Below, piece after piece: positions 1 to 11,397 of a stretch of 64,000 nucleotides of DNA (position 1 is its first letter; each line of letters opens with the position of its first letter). Origin of the DNA: Streptomyces sp. NBC_01216. GTDB lineage: Bacteria > Actinomycetota > Actinomycetes > Streptomycetales > Streptomycetaceae. The stretch covers positions 4,526,001-4,590,000 of the forward strand of contig NZ_CP108677.1 in the NCBI RefSeq assembly GCF_035994945.1, in the 5' to 3' direction. The translations under genes were made by a program, and so were the position numbers. The notes under the pieces are model-generated. The model saw only the letters and a program-made list of their open reading frames with translations, made no database searches and was not told the origin of the DNA.

Positions 1-40
1 GACGAACGCCGAGGGGGAGGACGGACGACGTGGGCGCTGA
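1..40 (+). CDS. mtrB: 3' end of probable sensor kinase MtrB (partial)
   Basis: Only the last dozen codons are present; reading from base 2 they encode T-N-A-E-G-E-D-G-R-R-G-R and then TGA. The stop overlaps the start of lpqB by 11 bases, so the two are translationally coupled. The name rests on context only: lpqB follows mtrA-mtrB in actinobacteria and MtrB tails are hydrophilic and poorly conserved. No domain is visible here, so the call is an inference from synteny. Confidence 0.5.
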   Translation, partial: TNAEGEDGRRGR

Positions 41-1994
41 TTCCCGAGACGAGCGGCACCGGGCCGACGGGCACCCGGAGACGAGGACGGGGCGCGAGAC
101 GCTCCCGTTCGCCCGCGGGACCGCGCGGGGCCGGTCGCGGGCACCCGTTCGCGCGGGGCGACGCGCCCGGACGAGCGTGCTGCTCGCCTGCGGCGGTCTG
201 CTGGTCGCCGGGTGCGCCACGATGCCCGACACCGGGGACGTGGAGAGCGTGAAGGCCGCCGGTCTGGGCGACTCACAGGTCCGGGTCTACGCCGTGCAGC
301 CGCGCGAGAACGCGGACCCGGACGAGATCGTCGACGGCTTCCTGGAGGCCATGACCAGTGACGACCCCGGCTTCGCCACGGCACGGAAGTACCTGACGGA
401 ACAGGCCGCGCGGGACTGGAAGCCGGAGGCGAACATCACGGTGCTCGCCACCGCCCCGGACCGCGGACAGGCCGTCGACATCACCGATCCGGAGAACCAC
501 GGCCGCTCCTTCCCGATCAAGGGAAGGACAGTGGCGACCGTGAACGAGTACCACGCCTACAAGCCGACCGACGGCGCCGAGTTCCAGGACGCCATCCACG
601 TGGTGCAGCAGCCCGCGGAGGACGGCAAGGACAAGGAATGGCGCATCGACCACCTGCCGGACGGGCTGGTGCTCAGCGAAGCCGACTTCCAGCGGAACTA
701 CCGGTCGGTCAACAAGTACTACTTCGCCTCGGGGGAGGACTGGGTCGTCGCCGACCCGGTCTACATCCGCCAGCGGCAGGACCCCATCACCCGGATGGAC
801 CCGGTGACGCAGACGATCAAGGCACTGCTCGAAGGACCGTCGAGCTGGCTGGACCGTGCCGTCGTGTCCCGCTTCCCCTCCGGCACGCAGCTGAAGGAGG
901 ACGTCACCGCGCTCGCCCCGGACGACCAGTCCTCGCTGAAGGTGCCGCTCAACGGCAAGGCGGACCGGGTGAGCCCGGAGGTGTGCCGGCGCATGGCGGG
1001 GCAGCTCCTGTTCACGCTCGGCGACCTGACGTCCGTACGCGTCGAGCGGGTGGAGCTGCAGGGAGACGACGGAAGGTCGCTGTGCGCGCTGGGCAAGCGG
1101 CAGGCGCAGGACGAGTTCGCCGCCGTCCCGGCCTCCGACCGGCCCGAGAACCCGTTCTTCGTCGACGAGCGAGGCAAGCTCATGACGCTGCTGGTGGGCG
1201 GCAAGGAGGCCGAGGAACCGCAGGCCACCCCCGGGCCCTTCGGCAAGGGCACCGTGCCGCTCCGGTCGGTCGCCGTGAACCGCGACGAGAGCCGGGCGGC
1301 CGGCGTCGCCAAGGAGGGCCGCGAACTGCGGGTCGCGTCCATCGTCTCCGACGAGGAACTGCGCCCCGCGGTCGTCACGAGCAACGCCGCGCGTCCCGAG
1401 GACCGGCTCTCGGCACCGACCTGGGACGGCCGCGGCGATCTCTGGGTCGCCGACCGCAACCCCGTCCGGCCGCGCCTGTGGATGGTGCCGGACGGCAGCG
1501 GGGAGCGGATCGAGGTCTCCGCGCCCTGGCTGTCGGACGGCGTCCGGGTGGAGGCGATGCGGGTCTCCGCCGACGGTGTCCGGATGGCGCTGCTGCTCAA
1601 GGGCGGGGACGGCCGCACCACGCTCCACATCGGACGGGTGGTGCGCGAGGGCGGCGGGACCCAGCAGACCGTCTCCGTCGACGAGCTCCAGCGCGTGGCC
1701 CCGCGCATGGAGACGGTCACGGCCGTGTCCTGGGCCGGTCCGAGCCGGCTGATCGTGGTCGGCAAGGAAGCCGGCGGGGTGCAGCAGGTCCGGTACCTCC
1801 AGACCGACGGCGCCACCTCCTCGTCCTCGCTGCTGCCCGGTCTCAACGGTGTGACGGCGGTGGCCGCGCCGAACGACGACCGGTCCCCGGTCGTGGCGGA
1901 CTCGGGCAACGACGGCATCGTGCGCCTGGTTCCCGGCGCGAACTGGCAGCGCCTGGGCAAGGCCCTCGGGACCTCGCCCGTCTACCCGGGCTGA
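30..1994 (+). CDS. lpqB: Lipoprotein LpqB, partner of the MtrAB two-component system
   Basis: A 654-residue extracytoplasmic lipoprotein. After a long basic N-terminus the signal segment carries the lipobox L-V-A-G-C, with Cys62 the expected lipidated residue. The middle (about 230-350) fits the GerMN domain (motifs around I-K-A-L-L-E-G-P) and the C-terminal half is a beta-propeller-like LpqB domain. In mycobacteria LpqB binds the sensor MtrB outside the membrane and tunes MtrA phosphorylation, affecting envelope homeostasis and division; the same role is inferred here. The GTG start is preceded by a strong GGGGGAGGA ribosome site and overlaps the upstream stop. The roughly 45 residues before the hydrophobic stretch are unusually long for a signal peptide, so an internal start nearer the hydrophobic segment is possible. 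Confidence 0.93.
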   Translation: MGADSRDERHRADGHPETRTGRETLPFARGTARGRSRAPVRAGRRARTSVLLACGGLLVAGCATMPDTGDVESVKAAGLGDSQVRVYAVQPRENADPDEIVDGFLEAMTSDDPGFATARKYLTEQAARDWKPEANITVLATAPDRGQAVDITDPENHGRSFPIKGRTVATVNEYHAYKPTDGAEFQDAIHVVQQPAEDGKDKEWRIDHLPDGLVLSEADFQRNYRSVNKYYFASGEDWVVADPVYIRQRQDPITRMDPVTQTIKALLEGPSSWLDRAVVSRFPSGTQLKEDVTALAPDDQSSLKVPLNGKADRVSPEVCRRMAGQLLFTLGDLTSVRVERVELQGDDGRSLCALGKRQAQDEFAAVPASDRPENPFFVDERGKLMTLLVGGKEAEEPQATPGPFGKGTVPLRSVAVNRDESRAAGVAKEGRELRVASIVSDEELRPAVVTSNAARPEDRLSAPTWDGRGDLWVADRNPVRPRLWMVPDGSGERIEVSAPWLSDGVRVEAMRVSADGVRMALLLKGGDGRTTLHIGRVVREGGGTQQTVSVDELQRVAPRMETVTAVSWAGPSRLIVVGKEAGGVQQVRYLQTDGATSSSSLLPGLNGVTAVAAPNDDRSPVVADSGNDGIVRLVPGANWQRLGKALGTSPVYPG

Positions 1995-2094
1995 TCCGCG
2001 TGCGCCGGACCCCGGGCACGGGTCCAGGCGTCCCCGGTCCGGCCGTCGTCCACAGGGGTGGCCCCGAGCGGTCGCCCGGGAGGACAGTGGAGCC

Positions 2095-2907
2095 ATGCGG
2101 GGGTGGTGGCGGGAGACGACCGGGCTGGTGCTGCCGGTCTCCTGCGCGGGCTGCGGCGGACCGCGCGAGCAGGTGTGCCCGGCGTGCGAGGCGGAGCTGA
2201 CGGGGTCCGGACCGCGCGGGGTGCTGCCCCGGCCCGCGCCCGCCGGGCTGCCGGAGGTGTACGCGGCCGCCCCCTACGCGGGCCCCGTGCGCTCCCTGCT
2301 CCTGGCCCACAAGGAGCGGGGCGCGCTGGCGCTCGCCCGGCCCCTCGGCGTCGCGCTGGCAGGTGCCGTGGAGGCGGCTGCCGCGCCCTGTGAGGCTTTC
2401 GGGCCGGTTCCGCTGCTCCTCGTGCCGGTGCCCTCGTCACGACGCGCCGTACGGGCACGTGGCCACGATCCGACCCGGCGGATCGCGCTCGCCGCGGCCG
2501 GGCGGCTGCGGCGGGCGGGGCGAGCCGCCCGGGTGGTCCCGGTCCTGCGCCACGGCCGCCCCGTCGCCGACCAGTCGCAGCTCGGCGCGCGGGGCCGGTT
2601 CGCCAACCTGGCCGGTGCGCTGGAGCTCGTGCCGGGCGGGGCGCGGCTGCTGGCGGCCGGACGGGTGGTCCTGGTGGACGATCTGATGACCACGGGCGCC
2701 TCGCTGGCCGAGGCGGCGCGCGTGGTCGGCGCCGTACGCCCGCCGACTGCCGTACGCCCGGGTCCACCGTCCGCCGGACGTCGGCATCCACCGGCCGTCG
2801 TCCACCCCCCGTTCACCGCGCCCCCGTGCGCGGGCGACGCGGTGAGGGGACGGCACGGCCCCCCGGCGGCGGCGGTGGTCGCTTCTTCTCTCTCGTCGTT
2901 CGAATGA
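2095..2907 (+). CDS. ComF family phosphoribosyltransferase-like protein with abnormal C-terminus
   Basis: A 270-residue ComF/GntX family protein. An N-terminal zinc-ribbon-like segment has C-A-G-C and C-P-A-C pairs (about residues 17-31), followed by a type I phosphoribosyltransferase fold with the PRPP-binding motif V-V-L-V-D-D-L-M-T-T-G-A-S near residue 192. In naturally competent bacteria ComF assists DNA uptake; in Streptomyces the role is unknown. After A-R-V-V-G-A-V-R the expected short end is replaced by about 45 Pro/Arg-rich residues, including a duplicated GCCGTACGCCCG DNA word, before the family-like end A-A-V-V-A-S-S-L-S-S-F-E. Family members I remember end near F-E-I-N-R-N, and remnants of such codons seem to follow the TGA, suggesting a small indel. 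Catalytic part intact; tail suspect. Confidence 0.85.
   Translation: MRGWWRETTGLVLPVSCAGCGGPREQVCPACEAELTGSGPRGVLPRPAPAGLPEVYAAAPYAGPVRSLLLAHKERGALALARPLGVALAGAVEAAAAPCEAFGPVPLLLVPVPSSRRAVRARGHDPTRRIALAAAGRLRRAGRAARVVPVLRHGRPVADQSQLGARGRFANLAGALELVPGGARLLAAGRVVLVDDLMTTGASLAEAARVVGAVRPPTAVRPGPPSAGRRHPPAVVHPPFTAPPCAGDAVRGRHGPPAAAVVASSLSSFE
2731..2760 (+). repeat. 12-bp direct repeat in the comF tail
   Basis: GCCGTACGCCCG occurs twice, separated by 6 bases, exactly where the ComF-like protein leaves its conserved fold. It marks a likely duplication or slippage event. Confidence 0.7.
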
Positions 2908-3251
2908 AACCGGAACTGGCGGGGAACCTGCATCGTTGCAGGTGATGAGAGGTGGAAACACCCGTACGGAGGTATGTGGCTGCAGCGGGTGCCGACACCC
3001 GTCCGAAAGAGCTATGTTCGGTTGTGAGGAATGGCGAACGCCATGGCCTCGCCGAATGCACGGGTGCGCCTCCAGGACAGGAGTTCAGGGCGAATCAACC
3101 TCAGGTTGGTGGGGTGGGGATCTTGCCGACTGGGGAGGAGGAGGTGAAAGTCGCCAAGTCCGAGACTCCGGTGAACACCGGGGTTCTGGTGCAAAGGGAG
3201 ATGCCCGGCGGCCAAGGAGCCGATCCGGGCGATCCGGGAACGGAGTTCTGC
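2908..3251. other. Intergenic leader before hpf
   Basis: This 344-base gap begins with the hairpin CCTGCA-tcgt-TGCAGG directly after the ComF stop, lacking a T-tract. The hpf reading frame stays open upstream to about 2952 and contains GTG codons with purine-rich leaders, notably a GGAGGAGG word next to GTG at 3145, so a longer HPF cannot be fully excluded. No other gene is supported. The region presumably holds the hpf promoter, but I could not pick convincing -35/-10 boxes. Confidence 0.5.
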
Positions 3252-3932
3252 GTGGACATCGTCGTCAAGGGCCGCAAGACCGAGGTGCCCGAGCGGTTCC
3301 GCAAGCACGTGGCCGAGAAGCTGAAGCTGGAGAAGATCCAGAAGCTCGACGGCAAGGTGATCAGCCTCGACGTCGAGGTGTCCAAGGAGCACAACCCGCG
3401 GCAGGCCGACCGGTCCGACCGCGTGGAGATCACCCTCCACTCCCGAGGCCCGGTGATCCGGGCGGAGGCGGCAGCAGGCGACCCGTACGCGGCACTCGAC
3501 CTCGCGAGCGACAAGCTCGAGGCACGACTGCGCAAGCAGCACGACAAGCGATACACCCGCCGTGGCAACGGCAGGCTCTCGGCGGCCGAGGTCGCAGACG
3601 TGGTGCCGGGAGTCGCCCAGCTCAACGGCAACGGCGAGCTGGTGAGTGAGGAGTCGGGCAAGGTACCCACCACGATGATGGGTTCGATCGAAGTCCAGGG
3701 CGAGGGACCGCTGGTGGTCCGGGAGAAGACCCACAAGGCCGCCCCGATGACCCTCGACCAGGCTCTCTACGAGATGGAGCTGGTCGGGCACGACTTCTAT
3801 CTGTTCGTCGACTCCGACAACAAGCAGCCGAGTGTCGTCTACCGGCGACACGCGTACGACTACGGCGTCATCCACCTGGAGAGCGACCCGCTCGCAGAGG
3901 GCGGCGGCGCCGGTGGTGCCCTGGGCGGCTGA
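3252..3932 (+). CDS. hpf: Long-form ribosome hibernation promoting factor HPF
   Basis: A 226-residue long HPF. The N-terminal RaiA/YfiA-like domain (about 1-100, starting D-I-V-V-K-G-R-K) sits in the decoding centre; the C-terminal domain (about 165-220, with A-L-Y-E-M-E-L-V-G-H-D-F-Y-L-F and the Y-R-R-x-x-Y-D-Y-G-V-I end) dimerises to form 100S ribosomes. This is the single long form usual in actinobacteria. The GTG start was chosen because the family always begins a few residues before the V-K-G-R motif; the open frame upstream is of non-HPF character. A stem-loop follows the gene. Expected to be induced in stationary phase or stress, which the sequence alone does not show. Confidence 0.92.
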   Translation: MDIVVKGRKTEVPERFRKHVAEKLKLEKIQKLDGKVISLDVEVSKEHNPRQADRSDRVEITLHSRGPVIRAEAAAGDPYAALDLASDKLEARLRKQHDKRYTRRGNGRLSAAEVADVVPGVAQLNGNGELVSEESGKVPTTMMGSIEVQGEGPLVVREKTHKAAPMTLDQALYEMELVGHDFYLFVDSDNKQPSVVYRRHAYDYGVIHLESDPLAEGGGAGGALGG

Positions 3933-3964
3933 CCCTCGGCCGCGCCACACCCGACTGTCCCCAA

Positions 3965-4002
3965 GGTGCCCCTGGAGCGCCCCGCGCGCCCCCAGGGGCA
4001 CC
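3965..4002 (+). terminator. Stem-loop terminator after hpf
   Basis: A perfect 11-bp inverted repeat (GGTGCCCCTGG / CCAGGGGCACC) with a GC-rich loop lies 32 bases after the hpf stop. It has no T-tract, as is common for streptomycete terminators. Confidence 0.6.
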
Positions 4003-4133
4003 CCCGCGACACCACGGGATCACCGCATCGCCGCCCGGGCATGAAACTATGTCGTGCACGCCAACCGGTGCTTCGTGAGCAGCGGTTGGAGGACCGACCA
4101 CGACTTCAGGCCACGGCCTCAGGGGGAGGAACG

Positions 4134-4889
4134 ATGGCGCACAGCTTCGGGCCGGTGCAGGGCGGGCGGGAGCCCGACCGGGCGGCCACCCCGGAGGGAT
4201 CGGATTCGGACACCGACGCACGTCGGGCGGAGCCGATCAGGGTCCTCGTGGTGGACGACCACGCCCTCTTCCGGCGCGGACTGGAGATCGTCCTCGCCCA
4301 GGAGGAGGACATCCAGGTCGTGGGCGAGGCGGGAGACGGGGCGGAAGCGGTCGACAAGGCCGCCGATCTCCTGCCCGACATCGTGCTGATGGACGTCCGA
4401 ATGCCCAAGCGCGGCGGCATCGAAGCCTGCACCTCCATCAAGGAGGTGGCCCCCAGCGCGAAGATCATCATGCTGACGATCAGCGACGAGGAGGCGGACC
4501 TCTACGACGCGATCAAGGCGGGCGCGACCGGCTACCTCCTCAAGGAGATCTCCACCGACGAGGTGGCCACCGCCATCCGCGCGGTCGCCGACGGCCAGTC
4601 GCAGATCAGCCCCTCGATGGCGTCCAAACTCCTCACCGAGTTCAAATCGATGATCCAGCGGACGGACGAGCGTCGGCTCGTGCCCGCGCCCCGGCTGACC
4701 GACCGGGAGCTCGAAGTCCTCAAGCTGGTCGCGACCGGAATGAACAACCGGGACATCGCCAAGGAATTGTTCATCTCCGAGAACACCGTGAAGAACCACG
4801 TCCGCAACATTCTGGAGAAACTCCAGCTGCATTCCCGCATGGAAGCGGTCGTCTACGCGATGCGGGAGAAGATCCTCGAGATCAGGTGA
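4134..4889 (+). CDS. NarL/LuxR-family response regulator
   Basis: A 251-residue response regulator. The receiver domain (about 35-150) has the acidic pair Asp41-Asp42, phospho-acceptor Asp87 in L-M-D-V-R-M-P, Thr115 and Lys137, so phosphorylation should be possible. The LuxR/GerE helix-turn-helix covers about 190-245 ([15 protein letters not shown]). No histidine kinase is adjacent, so it is an orphan locally. The ATG was preferred over the upstream in-frame start because GGGGAGGA sits 4 bases before it. Inferred role: a transcription factor for an unknown signal. The 30-residue N-terminus before the receiver domain is hydrophilic and probably disordered. Confidence 0.9.
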   Translation: MAHSFGPVQGGREPDRAATPEGSDSDTDARRAEPIRVLVVDDHALFRRGLEIVLAQEEDIQVVGEAGDGAEAVDKAADLLPDIVLMDVRMPKRGGIEACTSIKEVAPSAKIIMLTISDEEADLYDAIKAGATGYLLKEISTDEVATAIRAVADGQSQISPSMASKLLTEFKSMIQRTDERRLVPAPRLTDRELEVLKLVATGMNNRDIAKELFISENTVKNHVRNILEKLQLHSRMEAVVYAMREKILEIR

Positions 4890-4967
4890 GGCGGACCCGG
4901 GCGGCCGGTCCCTCCCACCCCGGGGCCACCCGTCAGGCTCCCGGGCCCGTCACGCTCCGGGCCCGAC

Positions 4968-5037
4968 AGCCAAGCGCGGCCGTCAGCCAAGCGCGGCCGT
5001 CAGCCGAGCGCGGCCGTCAGCCGAGCGCGGCCGTCAG
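4968..5037 (-). repeat. Four tandem copies of a 17-bp unit at the 3' end of the YcaQ/AlkX gene
   Basis: The word AGCCAAGCGCGGCCGTC (with A/G variation at base 5) repeats four times without spacers, followed by AGCTCCGCG. Read on the minus strand each unit carries codons for L-T-A-A-L-G followed by TGA, so the last codons and stop of the neighbouring gene are repeated three more times beyond the true stop. Confidence 0.85.
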
Positions 5038-6180
5038 CTCCGCGGCCACCGAGGGCCCGTCCGCCCGCTCGATCCGCACGGCATCACAGCCCACCCACTC
5101 GGCCGCCTCCCGCAGGGCCCGCGCCATCGGCCCGATCGCCTTCGAGGAGTCCACGGACACCTGCCTGGCCACCAGCGTCCGGCCCTCCCGCGCCGGGTCC
5201 ACCCGGCCCAGCAGCCTGCCGCCGGCCAGCAGCGGCATGGCGAAGTAGCCGTGCACCCGCTTCTGCTTCGGCACGTACGCCTCCAGCCGGTGGGTGAAGC
5301 CGAAGATCCGCTCCGTGCGGGCCCGCTCCCAGATCAGCGAGTCGAAGGGCGACAACAGCGTCGTCCGGTGCCGGCCGCGCGGCTCGGCCGCCAGCGCCGC
5401 CGGATCGGCCCAGGCGGGCTTGGCCCAGCCCGCGACGGTGACCGGCACCAGTCCGGCGGCCTCGACCACGGCGTCGAACTGCTCGCCCTTGATCCGGTGG
5501 TAGTCGGCGATGTCCGCGCGGGTGCCGACGCCCAGCGCCTCGCCGGCCTGCCGGACCAGCCGCCGCACGCACTCGGCGTCATCCATGTCGTCGTGGAGCA
5601 GGGCGTCCGGGATGGCCCGCTCCGCCAGGTCGTAGACCCGCTTCCAGCCCCGGCGCTCGGTGCAGACCACCTCGCCGTACATCAGCGCGCGCTCCACGGC
5701 GATCTTCGACTCCGACCAGTCCCACCACTCGCCCTTGTTCTTCGCGCCGCCCAGCTGGGTCGCCGTCTGCGGGCCCTCGGCGCGCAACTGCCGCACCACC
5801 GCGTCGTACGCGCCGTCCGGCAGCCGGTGGTGCCAGTGGGGCCGGTCGCGGTAGGCACGGCGACGGAAGGCGAAGTGCGGCCACTCCTCCACCGGCAGGA
5901 CACAGGCCGCGTGCGACCAGTACTCGAAGGCGTGCGTCTCGGTCCAGTAGGCGTCCTCGACGGTGGAGCGGCCCACCGCGCCCAGACGCGCGTACGGGAT
6001 CAGCTCGTGCGAACGGGCCAGGACGGAGATGGTGTCGAGCTGGACCTGTCCGAGGCGTCGCAGCATGCCCCGGACGCCGGCGCGGCGGTCGGGCGCGCCC
6101 AGGAATCCCTGCGCGCGCAGCGCGATCCGGCGGGCGTCGTCGGCGGACAGTTCGGCGGCGGGCGGCGGCACAGTCGTCAT
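5017..6180 (-). CDS. YcaQ/AlkX-type winged-helix DNA glycosylase (HTH_42 family)
   Basis: A 387-residue member of the HTH_42/AlkZ superfamily of winged-helix DNA glycosylases that unhook interstrand crosslinks. The N-terminal region holds Q-L-D in [13 protein letters not shown], matching the QxD catalytic motif I associate with the YcaQ/AlkX branch rather than QxQ of natural-product-resistance AlkZ. Other hallmarks are E-Y-W-S-H-A-A and the C-terminal [10 protein letters not shown]. Length is normal. The chosen ATG begins M-T-T-V-P-P-P; a GTG 24 bases upstream is possible. It lies 30 bases after the GNAT gene on the same strand and is probably cotranscribed. The final codons and stop are tandemly duplicated downstream. 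Confidence 0.87.
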   Translation of the reverse strand: MTTVPPPAAELSADDARRIALRAQGFLGAPDRRAGVRGMLRRLGQVQLDTISVLARSHELIPYARLGAVGRSTVEDAYWTETHAFEYWSHAACVLPVEEWPHFAFRRRAYRDRPHWHHRLPDGAYDAVVRQLRAEGPQTATQLGGAKNKGEWWDWSESKIAVERALMYGEVVCTERRGWKRVYDLAERAIPDALLHDDMDDAECVRRLVRQAGEALGVGTRADIADYHRIKGEQFDAVVEAAGLVPVTVAGWAKPAWADPAALAAEPRGRHRTTLLSPFDSLIWERARTERIFGFTHRLEAYVPKQKRVHGYFAMPLLAGGRLLGRVDPAREGRTLVARQVSVDSSKAIGPMARALREAAEWVGCDAVRIERADGPSVAAELTAALG

Positions 6181-6210
6181 GGTCCGCACCCTAGAGGGCG
6201 GCACCGACAG

Positions 6211-6792
6211 TCATCCGGTGTTCCGCGGCGCCGGCAGGTGGGGCATCGGGCCCGGCAGCCCGAGGTCCGAGGGGAGCAGCGAGCCGACCCAGGCGTCCCG
6301 CAGGGTGCCGTGGTGCGGCAGGCCCGCGCGGAGCACGCCCTCGACCGTGAAACCGGCCCTCTCGGCGACCGCCCGGGAACCCGCGTTGCCGACCTCGGCC
6401 CGCCACTCCAGACGGACGCAGGCCAGGTCCGTGAAGGCCCAGCGGGCCAGCGCGAGGACCGCCTCGGTCACGAAGCCGCGCCCGCGGTGCTCCCTGGCGG
6501 CCCAGAAGCCGACCTCCCAGCAGCCCGACCGAGGGTGGTGGAGGCCCGCCGCCGCCAGGATCGGGCCGCCCGCGTGGGCCCGCACGGCGAAGTTGTACTC
6601 GGTGTCGTCGCGCCAGCCGACCGGGACCACGTGGGTGAGGAAGTCGTGGGCGTCCTGCCGGGTGTAGGGCGAGGGCACCGTGGTCCAGCGCTGGATGCCG
6701 GGGTCCTGGCAGACGGCGAAGACCTCGTCGGTGTCCTGCGGGACGAAGGTGCGCAGTGTCAGGCGGTCCGTGGTGAGGGTGAGCGGCTCCAT
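6211..6792 (-). CDS. GNAT family N-acetyltransferase (RimJ/RimL-like)
   Basis: A 193-residue acetyltransferase of the RimJ/RimL type. It opens with [11 protein letters not shown], has a long N-terminal arm, and the acetyl-CoA motif A region reads [17 protein letters not shown]. The later N-x-x-S-x-x-V-A-E-R-A-G-F motif is complete. Substrate unknown; relatives acetylate protein N-termini, antibiotics or small amines. Upstream in-frame codons to 6990 are discarded because they are Arg-rich and the family begins at the chosen ATG. Its start faces secA across about 240 bases. Confidence 0.88.
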   Translation of the reverse strand: MEPLTLTTDRLTLRTFVPQDTDEVFAVCQDPGIQRWTTVPSPYTRQDAHDFLTHVVPVGWRDDTEYNFAVRAHAGGPILAAAGLHHPRSGCWEVGFWAAREHRGRGFVTEAVLALARWAFTDLACVRLEWRAEVGNAGSRAVAERAGFTVEGVLRAGLPHHGTLRDAWVGSLLPSDLGLPGPMPHLPAPRNTG

Positions 6793-7032
6793 GGGCGGAT
6801 TCTTCGTCGGCGGGACGCCTCGAAGCGAGCACTTTTCGGGCCTGGCGGCACCTTCCACCCCCCTCGTGCGTTGTCTTTCCGGGCGACAGTGGCCCTCCGG
6901 CACCGCGGGCCTCCCGGGGCGGCGGCGGTCTCGCTTACGATGGCCGTTGCGGTGGGGACCACCTGCCGTGCCCGCGCCCGAGTCCATCACACGACCCAGT
7001 GCCAGGCCCGACCGGCAAGGAGACCAGCCTCA

Positions 7033-9846
<2,814 letters not shown>

Positions 9847-9871
9847 TCGCGGCACGGTCCGTACGGCGTGT

Positions 9872-9899
9872 GGGCCGGGTACCCGAGGGTGCCCGGCCC
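9872..9899. terminator. Bidirectional terminator between convergent secA and Rv3235-like gene
   Basis: GGGCCGGGTACCC and GGGTGCCCGGCCC form a 13-bp stem with one G-T pair and a two-base gap, followed by TTCGT. It sits in the 57-base gap between the convergent stops. Confidence 0.75.
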
Positions 9900-9903
9900 T
9901 TCG

Positions 9904-10455
9904 TCATGCCCGCCCGGCACCCGCCCGGCCGGAGCGCGACTGGGCCGGCACCCGCGCGTGGAGTCCGTCCAGCTCGACGGCGGCGCAGCGCCAGCGGCCG
10001 TCCGCGCCGCGCTCCAGGCGGAAGGCCATCGCCCTGATCCGCTCGCCGGTCGCGATACTCGCGAACGCCTCGACCACTCCCGGCCGGGGCGGATGGACCG
10101 CGCAGCGGCGCAGCACGGGCCGGGAGCCGACGGACCTCAGGGGCGTCTGCGGGGCCAGCCGGACGAGCTGCTCGTACGCCGCGCCGACGGTCTGGCCGAG
10201 CATCCAGTGGACGGGCCGGTCGCCGCTCAGGACGGCGAGCAGGCGCTCGGCGAACATCGTGTGCGGCGGCAGCGCGCAGGGCACCGCGGGGACCTGTGCG
10301 GGGACGGCCGGGCGGGTGCCGGCCCGGCCGCGCGGGCCGGTGCCGGCGGAGCCGCGGGGAGCCGTGCGGGGGCGCGGGGTCCGGGGCCGGGTGGTGGCCG
10401 CCTCGGGGGTGCGGGCCGGTGCGGTGGGGGAGGTCGTCGTGGCGGTGGTGTCCAT
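9904..10455 (-). CDS. Rv3235-like protein (DUF6459)
   Basis: A 183-residue protein of the conserved actinobacterial Rv3235 family, which is found next to secA in many genomes. The first 60 residues are Thr/Pro/Arg-rich and low complexity; the conserved part (about 65-170) includes F-A-E-R-L-L-A-V-L-S-G-D-R-P, a W-M-L motif and V-E-A-F-A-S-I-A-T-G-E-R-I-R-A-M-A-F-R-L-E. No signal peptide or membrane span. Function unknown; the recurring location beside secA suggests, without proof, a link to export. It converges on secA over a shared terminator. Confidence 0.8.
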   Translation of the reverse strand: MDTTATTTSPTAPARTPEAATTRPRTPRPRTAPRGSAGTGPRGRAGTRPAVPAQVPAVPCALPPHTMFAERLLAVLSGDRPVHWMLGQTVGAAYEQLVRLAPQTPLRSVGSRPVLRRCAVHPPRPGVVEAFASIATGERIRAMAFRLERGADGRWRCAAVELDGLHARVPAQSRSGRAGAGRA

Positions 10456-10789
10456 GGGCGTTCCCGTTCCCTCGCGCCCGATCGACTACCGGGCGGTAAC
10501 TTCTGTTGGGGATCTTGTACGGGGGCGATCGGCGCGGTCGCAAGGCGGCGGGGCGGCCGAGCGGCCGACCGGCGGGTTCACCTATCAGAGTGAGCGACGG
10601 CTCGGCGCCGCCCGCGAGCGCGGGTCCGGGGTATGTCCCGGGTGGACCGCCGAGGAGACGACCGGACACCCCGAAGGGGTACTCCGGACGTATCCTGGGA
10701 GCCTGTCGGGTGTCCTCCGGCCGTGCGGTCACGCCCGGCCCGAGGACACCCGGCCTGAGGGCGTCTCCCCCTACGAAAGCGGCCGAGCC
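10456..10789. other. Divergent intergenic region with an inverted repeat
   Basis: This 334-base gap separates two divergent genes and should hold both promoters; I found no clear consensus boxes. Its right half contains the repeat-family element described separately. The centre is GC-rich with several short runs and nothing that looks like a gene. Confidence 0.5.
10702..10760. repeat. Degenerate copy A of the CCTGTCGGGTG inverted-repeat family
   Basis: CCTGTCGGGTGTCCTC on the left and GAGGACACCCGGCCTGAGG on the right give a 10-bp perfect core stem around a 24-base loop. The left arm matches the ends of the two better copies near 12.1 and 49.4 kb. It lies immediately upstream of the following gene's start and could also act on the transcript. 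Confidence 0.55.
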
Positions 10790-11296
10790 ATGCGCGTGTA
10801 CGTCCCCCTGACCCTTCCCGGTCTCGCAGAGGCGCACAAGGCGGGCGAGCTGGGTCCCGGCCCGCTGACCGCCTTCGCCGTCACCCCCGCCCTGCGCGAG
10901 TGGTACGTCTCCGACGACATCGAGGAGCTCGAGTACGCGGCCCTCAGCCGGGCCGCCGCCGCCTCGCTGCGGCTGCTCGCGGGCGACCCCTCGGCCGCGC
11001 GGCGCCGGATCGTCGTCGCCGTCGACGTGCCGGACAAGGACGCGGTCGTCGACCCGGACCGGGGGCTGGACGCGAGTTCGCTCGGCGAGGTGCGGATCGC
11101 CCGGCCCGTCGCGCTCGCCGAGGCCGCGGCGGTGCACGCCGACGCCGACGACGCCGAGCCGGACGTCTCGGCCGCGGCGGACGCGCTCGGGGCGGCGGAC
11201 CTGGGCGACGACGACGCACAGTTCACCGTGGACGGCGCGGAGGACCACGAACTGCTGTGGTTCGGCATCCAGGAGATCCCCGGACTTCTGGGCTGA
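10790..11296 (+). CDS. Conserved actinobacterial protein (DUF6912 type)
   Basis: A 168-residue acidic cytoplasmic protein of a conserved actinobacterial family; I recognise the start M-R-V-Y-V-P-L-T-L-P-G-L and the end L-L-W-F-G-I-Q-E-I-P-G-L-L as DUF6912 hallmarks. Between them are an Ala-rich helical segment and an Asp/Ala-rich stretch. There is no signal peptide, membrane segment or known catalytic motif. Function unknown. The ATG is the only start that gives the conserved N-terminus. The gene is followed 101 bases later by the HAD gene on the same strand. Confidence 0.75.
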   Translation: MRVYVPLTLPGLAEAHKAGELGPGPLTAFAVTPALREWYVSDDIEELEYAALSRAAAASLRLLAGDPSAARRRIVVAVDVPDKDAVVDPDRGLDASSLGEVRIARPVALAEAAAVHADADDAEPDVSAAADALGAADLGDDDAQFTVDGAEDHELLWFGIQEIPGLLG

Positions 11297-11397
11297 GCGC
11301 CGCCGACGGGTGCCCGTCCCCCGGGGGCCGGGCCGGGCGGGCCCGGCGGTACTCGGCGCCCCTGCCCCTTGTCGGCGGCTGCCGGTACCGTCGTCGC

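Noticed and set aside
5251..7032. In-frame extension of SecA by nearly 600 residues
   Set aside because: The extension is the antisense of the YcaQ/AlkX and GNAT genes; SecA begins at the GTG with AAGGAG.
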